From the NCBI RefSeq assembly GCF_008710135.1, contig NZ_VYKK01000004.1, positions 62,001 to 126,000 on the forward strand: a stretch of DNA of 64,000 nucleotides. The letters are read 5' to 3'. Positions 38,356-45,594 of the stretch are shown one piece after another; the stretch's first letter is position 1; every line of letters begins with the position of its first letter. Position numbers and translations under genes: made by a program. The notes under the pieces were generated by a model, which saw nothing but the letters and a program-made list of their open reading frames with translations, made no database searches and was not told where the DNA came from. This DNA is from Paenibacillus spiritus. Its GTDB lineage: Bacteria > Bacillota > Bacilli > Paenibacillales > Paenibacillaceae.

Positions 38356-38383
38356 AAAAGTAAGGAGTTTCCTCCCTACTTTC
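38356..38383 (-). terminator. Terminator after the 128-aa gene
   Basis: On the minus strand AAAGTAGGGAG, GAAA loop, CTCCTTACTTTT: 10 pairs with one mismatch, overlapping the stop codon region at 38376. It separates the control region from the tRNA unit. Confidence 0.7.
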
Positions 38384-38762
38384 CGAATAAGTGAAGTCTA
38401 ACACAATCCATAAAGCCCATCTCTTCATCCTTGCTATGTATAGACCACATATCTTCTGCGGTCCCGGTCCACTGGTTAGTCATGAAGTCGTTGAGTGGTT
38501 GTTGAAATAGCTGTTCAATAGTCGTTTTCTTTGATTCTTTGTATGACAAAAGGAAATTATCTTTGGTTTTAAAGGCATTCTCTCTCTTTTTGGCCCTAGT
38601 TATACTGAGGAAATATTGCAAATCTCTTCTTGTATCGAAATTCATAAAAAGCAATTCTTTTTGTTCTTCATTGCTAGGGAATAAAAAGCTGAGTTCACTC
38701 CAAAAAGCAGTAGCCGATAAACTAATATTCAAATGTTGAGATAATGATTCACTAACTTCCAC
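38376..38762 (-). CDS. Hypothetical protein, 128 aa, GTG start
   Basis: GTG at 38762 follows GGGGGAGATATAAA. Reads (M)EVSESLSQHLNISLSA, then RRDLQYFLSITRAKKR and DNFLLSYKESKKTTIE. It is helical and soluble; no family recognised. As the first gene beyond the agr-type cassette it could be the output of that circuit (inference). Confidence 0.7.
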   Translation of the reverse strand: MEVSESLSQHLNISLSATAFWSELSFLFPSNEEQKELLFMNFDTRRDLQYFLSITRAKKRENAFKTKDNFLLSYKESKKTTIEQLFQQPLNDFMTNQWTGTAEDMWSIHSKDEEMGFMDCVRLHLFGK

Positions 38763-38908
38763 TTTATATCTCCCCCGAGTTGGTAATATTTATTGTCTGT
38801 AGATAGTTTATTATTTAACGCCTTCTAAATCAACAGTCTTACCCCACCGGGTAAAATATATTGACTTAAGTCCATTTTTTCGCTTGCCATGAATAAAATG
38901 TATTTAAT

Positions 38909-38925
38909 TGTCGCAAAATGTCGAT
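38909..38925 (+). promoter_or_regulatory. Two TGTCG repeats 10 bp apart, Spo0A-box-like
   Basis: TGTCGCA and TGTCGAT lie exactly 10 bp apart (38909 and 38919). The Spo0A box is TGTCGAA and tandem boxes at 10 bp occur in the abrB promoter. Each copy here has mismatches (one and one at the key end), so this is a candidate only. It lies in the 220-base intergenic stretch between the LytTR gene and the gene at 38762, which also holds a TTACCC-CACC-GGGTAA hairpin. The same direct repeat could equally be a LytTR operator. Confidence 0.4.
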
Positions 38926-38982
38926 GGATATTTTCTTTTATAGTTTATATATGTAATTATAATTGTTTTTTAAATTAATATA

Positions 38983-39378
38983 TTAATCCTTCTTAAAGAA
39001 TCTTTCAAAATATAGCTTCACATCTTTAAAACGCTTTTCAGCAATTGTTATAAATTCATTTTTTGTTCCTAACTCATGATCTATTTTATACTTGAATAGT
39101 TTAAATTTCTCATCCAGTTCGGGATGTGCATTTAGATTGGCTATCATTCCTTTGTCAGTTTTTATATAACCTTCTTCTTGGTTAAGCAGCATTAAGGTTT
39201 TGTCAACATTAACACAGTCCCTATAGTACTGCCCATCTTTAGTTATATAAACGAGAAATCCATCTTTTTCTTTTTTTGTGGATTCTGTTCTTACTCCAAT
39301 CACGTCTTCTATATTAAGCCACTCGGCCTCTTTAGACATTGATTGACCATCCCACTGACAAACTTTAAAGCACCTCAA
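38983..39378 (-). CDS. Single-domain LytTR-family regulator, 131 aa, TTG start
   Basis: TTG at 39378 lies eight bases after AAGGAG. Starts (M)RCFKVCQWDGQSMSKE, then NIEDVIGVRTESTKK, VYITKDGQYYRDCVN and YIKTDKGMIANLNAH. This is the LytTR DNA-binding domain, with the characteristic Y-I-x-T-D-K-G-x-I-A-N end. There is no receiver domain, so it is not a classical response regulator. The C-terminal 40 residues (KFKLFKYKIDHELGTK) are extra. As last gene of the agr-type cassette it is probably its output regulator. Confidence 0.75.
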   Translation of the reverse strand: MRCFKVCQWDGQSMSKEAEWLNIEDVIGVRTESTKKEKDGFLVYITKDGQYYRDCVNVDKTLMLLNQEEGYIKTDKGMIANLNAHPELDEKFKLFKYKIDHELGTKNEFITIAEKRFKDVKLYFERFFKKD

Positions 39379-39398
39379 CGGTAACACTCCTTCCTTTT

Positions 39399-39441
39399 AT
39401 ATATTTTGCCCATTGGACTTTATACAATGGGCAAAATATAT
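39399..39441 (-). repeat. 17-bp perfect hairpin between agrD and the LytTR gene
   Basis: ATATATTTTGCCCATTG (39399-39415) and its exact inverse copy (39425-39441) flank nine bases. On the minus strand it follows the agrD stop by 13 bases and precedes the LytTR ribosome binding site, with no T-run. As RNA it is very stable and may lower read-through to the regulator gene or protect the agrBD mRNA. Confidence 0.8.
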
Positions 39442-39454
39442 GTATCATTTTATT

Positions 39455-39574
39455 TTATTCTGGTACTTCTTCACCATAAATGAAAATTAGGCTAGCAGTA
39501 GACGTTTCGGCAAATACGAATGCCGACATTACCACTCCGATAATTGTCATCAACTTACGAGTAATCTTATTCAA
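39455..39574 (-). CDS. agrD: AgrD-type cyclic-lactone autoinducer precursor, 39 aa
   Basis: TTG at 39574 follows AGGAGGTGAAAATTC. An amphipathic basic leader MNKITRKLMTIIGVV is followed by TASLIFIYGEEVPE. AgrD peptides have a leader, a five-residue ring closed on Cys or Ser, and an acidic tail with a proline. SLIFI followed by YGEEVPE fits a serine-lactone ring. The start overlaps the end of agrB by eight bases. Being short, it is easy to miss, but context makes it convincing. The exact mature peptide ends are a prediction. Confidence 0.82.
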   Translation of the reverse strand: MNKITRKLMTIIGVVMSAFVFAETSTASLIFIYGEEVPE

Positions 39575-40109
39575 GAATTTTCACCTCCTTCTTAGGGTTT
39601 ACGTTGATAAGCAATAAACTCTGAATAAATATTGCCAAAGTAATAGTGGAGTTATCAATGATCAGAGATAGAATTACAATAATTACTGACAGAATTTTAA
39701 ATATGTAATGATATTTTTCTTTGACCCTTGTTTTTTTCAGAATCCTAGACGGTGCAAAACACACGCACAGAACAATACTAAATAGGGTTATTATTGTACT
39801 AAATCCAGAAATAACATAACTGAAGTTGCTTGCAATAAATAATGTAGACGTAGTGATTAAAACGCATGTATCTGCATTTTTTGAATGATACCCACCAGAA
39901 AACTTTCTTAATAAAGCAAAAGATATAATGGCTAACAAATAGTCTCTTCTTTGACCAAAGTAATTAGATAATATCAACAAAAATAGTATTGGTAACGTAT
40001 TCGTAATTAAAACCTTTATGGTGAACTTCACTTTAGCAAAAGAGGGTAATTCTCTCTCATAATGTTTTTTTAGAAAACTAGCCACCTCGAATGAAAGGTG
40101 TTCTATCAT
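39567..40109 (-). CDS. agrB: AgrB-type membrane endopeptidase, 180 aa
   Basis: Processes and cyclises the AgrD peptide in the membrane. Residues 65-82 read LLRKFSGGYHSKNADTC: the His of GGYH and the Cys six residues later are the catalytic pair of AgrB. Four to five hydrophobic segments are visible (LITNTLPILFLLIL, FIASNFSYVISGF, TIITLFSIVLCVCF, ILSVIIVILSLIID). It lies between the sensor-like gene and agrD. ATG at 40109 follows AGGAGGTATTTGAA. Confidence 0.93.
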   Translation of the reverse strand: MIEHLSFEVASFLKKHYERELPSFAKVKFTIKVLITNTLPILFLLILSNYFGQRRDYLLAIISFALLRKFSGGYHSKNADTCVLITTSTLFIASNFSYVISGFSTIITLFSIVLCVCFAPSRILKKTRVKEKYHYIFKILSVIIVILSLIIDNSTITLAIFIQSLLLINVNPKKEVKILE

Positions 40110-40124
40110 TTCAAATACCTCCTA

Positions 40125-40796
40125 CTAGTCCTTCTTTATACCACTTTTATAATCCTTTTTTTCATTGGCTTCCTCTATAAGCCAATAACCCATGATGCAA
40201 ATTATCCAAAAAATAATCTCTAGAAAAAAATTATTAAATCTATATATACTAAACAACAAAATAAAACCAGCTAACACTATAACAAGAAAATAAAAACTTA
40301 GTTTATTAAATCTAATGCTGCTCTCACTCGTGAACCCACCAGTTGTATAATTCTTTCTTTTCACTCTTATGTATTGTCCGAGGAAAACAACAATTATCAC
40401 ACTTACTATTTGTATAAATCTAGATACTGTTTTATCTGCTTGTATTGCAGAAACTGATTCAAACGCCATAAATTCTTTTAATATATTAATGCCAACTAGC
40501 TCAACCAATCCAAGCGACATGTATCCGGTAAAGGCCAATTTTATTGAATCGATCATTGAAAGCTTAAAATAGAAAAGCAGGCATAAAAATAATAAAATAA
40601 AAGATAGTGATGGCGTCAAAGCCTTAATCATCTCATGGTGCTTTAGAGTAAATGCCCCTACAGACATTAAGAAAACGGTTAAAGTTATTTCTTTATATCT
40701 AAATTTCAAATCCACTTTAAATAAATTAAAAGAGAAAAAGATAATTGCAAATCCTTCTAACATAGACAAGCCAACATAGATAATCGCGTCAGCCAA
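40125..40796 (-). CDS. AgrC-like sensor membrane domain without kinase, 223 aa
   Basis: TTG at 40796 follows GGGGGAG. About six membrane helices are visible (LSMLEGFAIIFFSF, ITLTVFLMSVGAFTL, SFILLFLCLLFYF, IVSVIIVVFLGQYI, FYFLVIVLAGFILLF, FLEIIFWIICIMGYW). This is the shape of the AgrC N-terminal receptor, but the protein stops after a short basic tail and has no histidine-kinase or GHKL domain. Placed first in the cassette under a strong promoter it is the likely peptide receptor, working with another partner, or an immunity or transport protein. Confidence 0.6.
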   Translation of the reverse strand: MADAIIYVGLSMLEGFAIIFFSFNLFKVDLKFRYKEITLTVFLMSVGAFTLKHHEMIKALTPSLSFILLFLCLLFYFKLSMIDSIKLAFTGYMSLGLVELVGINILKEFMAFESVSAIQADKTVSRFIQIVSVIIVVFLGQYIRVKRKNYTTGGFTSESSIRFNKLSFYFLVIVLAGFILLFSIYRFNNFFLEIIFWIICIMGYWLIEEANEKKDYKSGIKKD

Positions 40797-40843
40797 ACAA
40801 CTCTCCCCCGTTCATTAAAGCAAATATAATTATTTATAAACTA

Positions 40844-40871
40844 ATAATATCATTCATTTCTTAAATGTCAA
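40844..40871 (-). promoter_or_regulatory. Promoter of the agr-type cassette, TTGACA-16-TATTAT
   Basis: A perfect -35 TTGACA (40871-40866) and TATTAT (40849-40844) on the minus strand, about 48 bases before the TTG start at 40796. The leader contains AAATAATTATATTTGC, similar to the recurring element in inverse wording. Confidence 0.8.
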
Positions 40872-40896
40872 CACTTTATATGAAATTAATTTTACA

Positions 40897-40926
40897 ACAA
40901 AAAAGATGAACCCATAATGGTTCATC
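40897..40926 (-). terminator. Terminator after the recombinase-fold gene
   Basis: On the minus strand GATGAACC, loop ATTATG, GGTTCATC then TTTTTTG. A classic Rho-independent terminator that separates the unit 44.6-40.9 kb from the agr-type cassette. Confidence 0.9.
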
Positions 40927-40940
40927 TCACATGCTAATGC

Positions 40941-41936
40941 CTATTTTAGATACTGTTTCACTTCTGGATATAACATTGATATTGTATCGATATTTAGATA
41001 CTCTTTCTCAATCCTAGTTGTTATTTTGTAATCAATGCCAAACTGTTTACATACCATTATAATCTCTTGCCGGTCGAATTTACCCGTTTGTTGAATCAGA
41101 TCATACGCAAGTTTTATCATCCCAGATTTACGAATATTAGTTGGAGTCAAATAATCTTGCCCAAATAGTTTTGCTATAGAAGAAATACGGTTAGTGATTA
41201 ATGTAGGAACTCCTACATCAGAAATCTTACTATTTAATGCAGCAGGTCTAAATACATAGGGACTATCCACTAATTTGATAATTGGATATCTCGAAGCTCC
41301 CTCTCCATTGTTTTTAGCATATTCCTCTTGTCTTGCGGCACCTAACAATAAGCCCATTAGTTTGTCGGAGACATTGACTTTACGAGTTACCAAAGGTCCT
41401 TTAGATGGTTTATTTCTAATTTCTAAGACATTGCTATGTGGATCTAAATCTTTCTTTAGAATATTTAACAATTCGGAATATTGTCTTCCCAGTATCCCCT
41501 CAAAGATGGCCTGAATTGAAGCGGAATCTTGAAAGTTGGCTATTTTACCTATGAGAGTAGCTATTTCTTTTTCTGTATAATATACTTTCTTACTTGTATC
41601 CACAAAACTGCCTACGAAATCATCTGTAGTAGTTGAGGCCAATGGGTTAATGTTATCATCTCTAAGATCTTGTTGTATGCCCCACTGTATGTACGAGCGT
41701 ATTAAGCCCAGTGCAAAGGAACTTGAAGCAAAGCTTGAGGGAGCTAATAGTTTCATCAATCGGCTAGCCTCATTGATATTAAAATTATATAAGTCTTTTT
41801 CTAGCTGTTCTTCTAGGTCATTTGATACTTTAAATATCCTTAAGTGTGCATTCTTCATCTGTTCGGTTAAACCTTTTAAAAACCTGTTTTTTTGAGTTTC
41901 ATTATAAATTATATCGTCATATATTCTATTCGACAT
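40941..41936 (-). CDS. Tyrosine-recombinase-fold protein with degenerate catalytic site (MrpR/YopR-like candidate), 331 aa
   Basis: The N-terminal half is helical like a core-binding domain (LIRSYIQWGIQQDLRD). The C-terminal half reads KLMGLLLGAARQEEY, SPYVFRPAALNSK, DYLTPTNIRKSGMIKL and ends TRIEKEYLNIDT. LTPTNIRKSG aligns with the LTPHxLRHS motif of tyrosine recombinases, but the two histidines are replaced. SPbeta's master repressor MrpR (YopR) is reported to have such an inactive recombinase fold and is about the same length. The neighbour upstream starts two bases away. A repressor role is inference. Confidence 0.62.
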   Translation of the reverse strand: MSNRIYDDIIYNETQKNRFLKGLTEQMKNAHLRIFKVSNDLEEQLEKDLYNFNINEASRLMKLLAPSSFASSSFALGLIRSYIQWGIQQDLRDDNINPLASTTTDDFVGSFVDTSKKVYYTEKEIATLIGKIANFQDSASIQAIFEGILGRQYSELLNILKKDLDPHSNVLEIRNKPSKGPLVTRKVNVSDKLMGLLLGAARQEEYAKNNGEGASRYPIIKLVDSPYVFRPAALNSKISDVGVPTLITNRISSIAKLFGQDYLTPTNIRKSGMIKLAYDLIQQTGKFDRQEIIMVCKQFGIDYKITTRIEKEYLNIDTISMLYPEVKQYLK

Positions 41937-41938
41937 CT

Positions 41939-43276
41939 TTATTCCTCCCCAAATGATGAGACTAATGTTTCAAAATAGTTAAGTACTTTTTTTCTAGTTG
42001 TATTAGCATTCATACGAGTGGATAAATGTCCTTCTTTGAGTAATTCGTTTAATTCTTCATTCCGAAAATCAATTTTATCAATGTACTTTTTTATTTCTTT
42101 CGTGTGAATATCATTATTAATTAAATACTTGGCTATTACAGTATAACCAATAAACATCAGGGGATGATTAATATTACTCTCCCTGTGAGAGTTAGGGTTC
42201 TCCAAAAATTCGTCCACATATGAACCGACCAAGTAATTGTAAAATTTGATCAGATATTCAGAAACCTCGGTCGCCTCCATTTTAGTTTGCGGGTTAAATA
42301 CTTGATCTATTGCATACGACATAATATCAAACGTTGTCAATTGACCCGCAAGAGTTGAAATTGTTGAAGCAGAAGCAATTTTACCTTTCAGGTCAGACTT
42401 AAGTTGAAGATCTCTTACAACTTGATCTGATTTTCTGTTAGAGAGCAATTCTTTTCGTCGCTCTACTTTTACGGGGTTTATCGTGTTTATTTGACCAAAA
42501 TATCTTTGAGCGGTTGGCGTATCATACGATCTGATAGTAACCCAGAGCTTTTGTTGAGTGTCTGGGTTAATTAGTGTAGTACGAATAGAGCCCTGGAGAC
42601 GATGATAACCATCAAGAATGCTAATAACCGCACCCTCATTTACCGTTAGTGTCATTTTCTTCTCATTATAACTAAGTGGCTCCACTTCGTTACTATAAAT
42701 ATTGAGAGCAATAACATCTTGCAGATACGTACCATTCGTCATTTCTTCTGCAATATCTTTAACACTCTCTGGATTAACGTCTGGTGTGGGAACCACACCG
42801 TTTTGAGATTGAATATATTTCGCACTCCGTTGAGTATCATAATCGTATATAATCATCTGGCTATTTACCATTTTAACTAACATTGTGATTGGTAACTCAG
42901 TCATGTAATTTGTGTCATCTGATTTAATTACTCTCTCAAAAATAAGAGGCAATTCAAGCTTTTCTTCTTTGAAAATCTGTGAAATATTCCTCTTGGCAGT
43001 ATCAACTTCATTATCTGTAAACCAGTGATCAGGGCTTACAGCGTCATTTTTAATGACCACGTAGATGGCTTCTGTGATTAAACAAAGTAGAGATAAACTT
43101 AAACTTGAAATGGGTTGTTTCCCACTTACAATATCGTCAAAAACTCCAAGTGCTACGCCAAGTTCTTTTAAATGTTTATTAACTTCATTTTTCTTTTTGC
43201 GTGATGCCTTGATTTCTTTAATTTGCTCTACGATTAAGGTTTCTAATTCTTCTCTTTCTCTTTTCATTACTTTCAC
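41939..43276 (-). CDS. DGQHR-type (ParB/DndB-like) protein, 445 aa
   Basis: The N-terminal 150 residues are helical. From residue 145, SQMIIYDYDTQRSAKYI, EEMTNGTYLQDVIALN and AVISILDGYHRLQGSIR follow the plan of DndB/DGQHR and ParB-like proteins, with DGYHR as the core motif; TPTAQRYFGQINTIN and KVERRKELLSNRKSD come next. Such domains bind DNA or nucleotides. It precedes the recombinase-fold gene in one unit, and SPbeta also has a protein of similar size (YopQ) beside YopR. Function unknown; control of lysogeny is an inference. Confidence 0.7.
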   Translation of the reverse strand: MKVMKREREELETLIVEQIKEIKASRKKKNEVNKHLKELGVALGVFDDIVSGKQPISSLSLSLLCLITEAIYVVIKNDAVSPDHWFTDNEVDTAKRNISQIFKEEKLELPLIFERVIKSDDTNYMTELPITMLVKMVNSQMIIYDYDTQRSAKYIQSQNGVVPTPDVNPESVKDIAEEMTNGTYLQDVIALNIYSNEVEPLSYNEKKMTLTVNEGAVISILDGYHRLQGSIRTTLINPDTQQKLWVTIRSYDTPTAQRYFGQINTINPVKVERRKELLSNRKSDQVVRDLQLKSDLKGKIASASTISTLAGQLTTFDIMSYAIDQVFNPQTKMEATEVSEYLIKFYNYLVGSYVDEFLENPNSHRESNINHPLMFIGYTVIAKYLINNDIHTKEIKKYIDKIDFRNEELNELLKEGHLSTRMNANTTRKKVLNYFETLVSSFGEE

Positions 43277-43313
43277 CTCTATAATTTAATTATACTACAT
43301 TACTTTTATATTA

Positions 43314-44108
43314 TTAAATTTTGAGTTTATTTAATTCACTGCCTATGGCATTAAAAAATACCGATTGTGAAGGATTAGTATAAATGAATTTTTTACATAT
43401 CTCTACTAGGGCACTATAATCAAAAGACTTTAATGCTCTGACAACTTCCGCTCTGTACTTTTTAAAGCATTCCTCACAAAACTTGTCCCCTTCAAATGAT
43501 GGCGTAAACTGCCTGTAGCAATTATGTTCGATGCAAATCTTATCTTTAACAGAAACACTCTGTCCATAAGGAGAAAAACCAGCTTTACGCATAGCCACAG
43601 TCCAAGTAACATTAAACTTCTTCAAGGCATCCACTGTAGGCTTAAGCCTTAAACTTTCATATTCTTTGCTCGTTGGTACGTACCCAAGTTCCTTAATCGA
43701 TTTTTTTAAATCATCTAGCGCAGCATCTAATGTAATATACCCGCCAACTATTTTTACATTCGCGGTCTTACACATATCTTCCCAGCCATAGTGTTTACTA
43801 ATATAATCGCTGCTGGGAGAGTATCCTGATTTATCATATAATACCTTAGAAACTTCACCATGCTCTAATGCCAACAACTTCAAATTACTAATAGCATTAG
43901 TGCGATTTTTTTTTATTGTATATTGTTCTTTATCAAGTATCTCACATTCCTTCAAAAACTCCGAAAAATTGATATCATATGTTTTTTTTAATGTTTCCCA
44001 AACTGGTAGATCGCCTCGATTTCTATTGAACAGATCAACAGTTAAATATCCTCCTGCCCGCACAGCAACAGACTTCGCTTTTTCAATGATTGTTTTATTT
44101 AATATCAT
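43314..44108 (-). CDS. DNA-binding protein with endonuclease-associated repeats, 264 aa
   Basis: Two or more copies of a repeat: FNRNRGDLPVWETLKK near 28, and ALDDLKKSIKELGYVP, TSKEYESLRLKP, WTVAMRKAGFSP near 130-180, matching the repeat that accompanies HNH homing endonucleases (PTxxEY...W..A...AG). The C-terminus has CIEHNCYRQF and FCEECFKKYR, likely a zinc site. No HNH nuclease is present. ATG overlaps the end of the upstream zinc protein by four bases. It may be a DNA-binding regulator. Confidence 0.65.
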   Translation of the reverse strand: MILNKTIIEKAKSVAVRAGGYLTVDLFNRNRGDLPVWETLKKTYDINFSEFLKECEILDKEQYTIKKNRTNAISNLKLLALEHGEVSKVLYDKSGYSPSSDYISKHYGWEDMCKTANVKIVGGYITLDAALDDLKKSIKELGYVPTSKEYESLRLKPTVDALKKFNVTWTVAMRKAGFSPYGQSVSVKDKICIEHNCYRQFTPSFEGDKFCEECFKKYRAEVVRALKSFDYSALVEICKKFIYTNPSQSVFFNAIGSELNKLKI

Positions 44109-44581
44109 TGTTTCACCTTTCGTTCGTTTGTGTATAGATAACCCATACCCTTACTAGTTCTAATTATTCCCACTTTTTCTTGCAGGAAAACATCGTTCCT
44201 ACATCCACTACAATATGTCTTTTCCATGCAATACTCAAGCTCTGTAACGTAGACTCTTCCGCAAACTTTGCAATCTATTTTTGCTCTTATTGGTCCATCA
44301 TAAGCTTTAATTAAATTTGTTATACTTTCATTTTTTTCACTTTCAATTTGTTTATGTAGAGAAGAGAAATTATCCCATATCTCTACTCTTCCTGTACTTA
44401 CTCGGAAGTTTGATACTGTTTCGGTATTTATTCCAAAATACTCTTCGCCAACAACTGTTACGTACCTTCTTCCCTCCTTAAAACATTGGATAAATTCATC
44501 TACTTGCTTAGAACTAAGATTAGCGGTTCCTTTAATCCCACTATGTAGTGTAAAGATCATAGTGAATAATTTATCGTCCAT
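44105..44581 (-). CDS. Zinc-ribbon protein, 158 aa
   Basis: ATG at 44581 (MDDKLFTMIFTLHSG) follows GAGGTGTTAT. The first 100 residues are beta-rich with RRYVTVVGEEYFGINT. Then IDCKVCGRVYVTELEY and KTYCSGCRNDVF give a CxxC...CxxC ribbon, ending in a basic tail. It begins the control-region unit 44.6-40.9 kb. Confidence 0.7.
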   Translation of the reverse strand: MDDKLFTMIFTLHSGIKGTANLSSKQVDEFIQCFKEGRRYVTVVGEEYFGINTETVSNFRVSTGRVEIWDNFSSLHKQIESEKNESITNLIKAYDGPIRAKIDCKVCGRVYVTELEYCMEKTYCSGCRNDVFLQEKVGIIRTSKGMGYLYTNERKVKQ

Positions 44582-44651
44582 ATAACACCTCATAATAAAT
44601 TTACTATAATAATAATCTTTTGCAAGGGTAATTCAGCGGGCAAACAAGGGT

Positions 44652-44706
44652 AGAAAAACGCAAATAGACCTATACATATAGTCTTATAATATGTATAGGT
44701 CTATTT
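44652..44706 (-). terminator. Terminator after the acetyltransferase gene
   Basis: TAGACCTATACAT (44665-44677) pairs perfectly with ATGTATAGGTCTA (44691-44703). On the minus strand it is followed by TTTGCGTTTTT. It separates the accessory gene from the control region. Confidence 0.8.
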
Positions 44707-44716
44707 ATCTTTCATA

Positions 44717-45268
44717 TTATTCATCGTAACCGTGTGAAACGGAAAGCTCACTTCTTATTTTTTCTTTTTGATAATGTGTTTTTTGAGGCCAATAAGTATC
44801 ATACACAGGTTTCGCCTGAAGGTTAGCTTGATGTTTGTTAATAAAATCTGTAGTAGAACCAATTACAGTAGCAGGGCACCCTGCCACTACGCTTCCACTT
44901 GGGATTGATTTCGTAACAACTGAACCAGCAGCAACAATAACATCGTCACCTATTGTTACATTGCATAAAATAATGCTTCCAAAACCAATAAAAACTCTGT
45001 TTCCTATTGTAACTTTTCCTATTTTTGACTTTCCAAAGTACAATTTTGTGCTTGCATCATGTGCCAATATGGAACTGTTCGTTATAGTTACGTCATCGCC
45101 AATTTCTATCAACCAAGCGTGTCCATAATCGATATGACTGTTGAAAAAGTTAAAGTTCTTTCCAACCTTCAAGCCATTCTCGATTAATAAATCCAGTTCC
45201 GATTTCGGATGTATTTTGTTCTTTATTCTTACACTTAACGACGAGAGGAAAGCTAAAATAAATTTCAT
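44717..45268 (-). CDS. Hexapeptide-repeat O-acetyltransferase, 183 aa
   Basis: ATG at 45268 (MKFILAFLSSLSVRI) follows GAAGGGG by nine bases. A left-handed beta helix is marked by IEIGDDVTITNSSILA, KIGKVTIGNRVFIGFG, NVTIGDDVIVAAGSVV and IPSGSVVAGCPATVI. The His in ILAHDAST is the probable catalytic base. It transfers acetyl from acetyl-CoA to a sugar, as in serotype-converting phages. No transmembrane segment except a weak N-terminal one. With the glycosyltransferase at 52067 and the acyltransferase at 62962 it suggests lysogenic surface change. Confidence 0.85.
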   Translation of the reverse strand: MKFILAFLSSLSVRIKNKIHPKSELDLLIENGLKVGKNFNFFNSHIDYGHAWLIEIGDDVTITNSSILAHDASTKLYFGKSKIGKVTIGNRVFIGFGSIILCNVTIGDDVIVAAGSVVTKSIPSGSVVAGCPATVIGSTTDFINKHQANLQAKPVYDTYWPQKTHYQKEKIRSELSVSHGYDE

Positions 45269-45345
45269 CAATTTATACCCCTTCACCTATGTTCTCCATT
45301 AAGTACGGATATTATTTACAATATACCCCTTTTCTTCAACCGTGT

Positions 45346-45522
45346 CTATGGATTTTTAGTCTTATGTACCCAATTCAATTTTTTATCGAATATCCTATAG
45401 TTTGCTGCTAGAAAATTATTTAATGCTTCTGGGTTATCTGATGAAAGAACTGTGGGCCTCCACATCTCTTCTCCTGTAACCTCGTTTTTCCACTCTAATT
45501 TCTCTAAGACATATCTCCCCAT
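45346..45522 (-). CDS. Small hypothetical protein, 58 aa
   Basis: ATG at 45522 follows AAAGGAAGAAAT. Reads MGRYVLEKLEWKNEV, EEMWRPTVLSSDNPEA and LNWVHKTKNP. Small beta-helix-beta plan. It lies between mazF and the acetyltransferase but is not a typical antitoxin. Unrecognised. Confidence 0.72.
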   Translation of the reverse strand: MGRYVLEKLEWKNEVTGEEMWRPTVLSSDNPEALNNFLAANYRIFDKKLNWVHKTKNP

Positions 45523-45594
45523 ATTTCTTCCTTTCTAATATTATTTTAACTAAAATAATATTAATATCGTTAGAATATACATTTACTAAATGTA

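Noticed and set aside
41936-43276. DGQHR protein as part of a Dnd phosphorothioation system
   Set aside because: No DndA, C, D or E genes are present, so only the domain likeness is kept.
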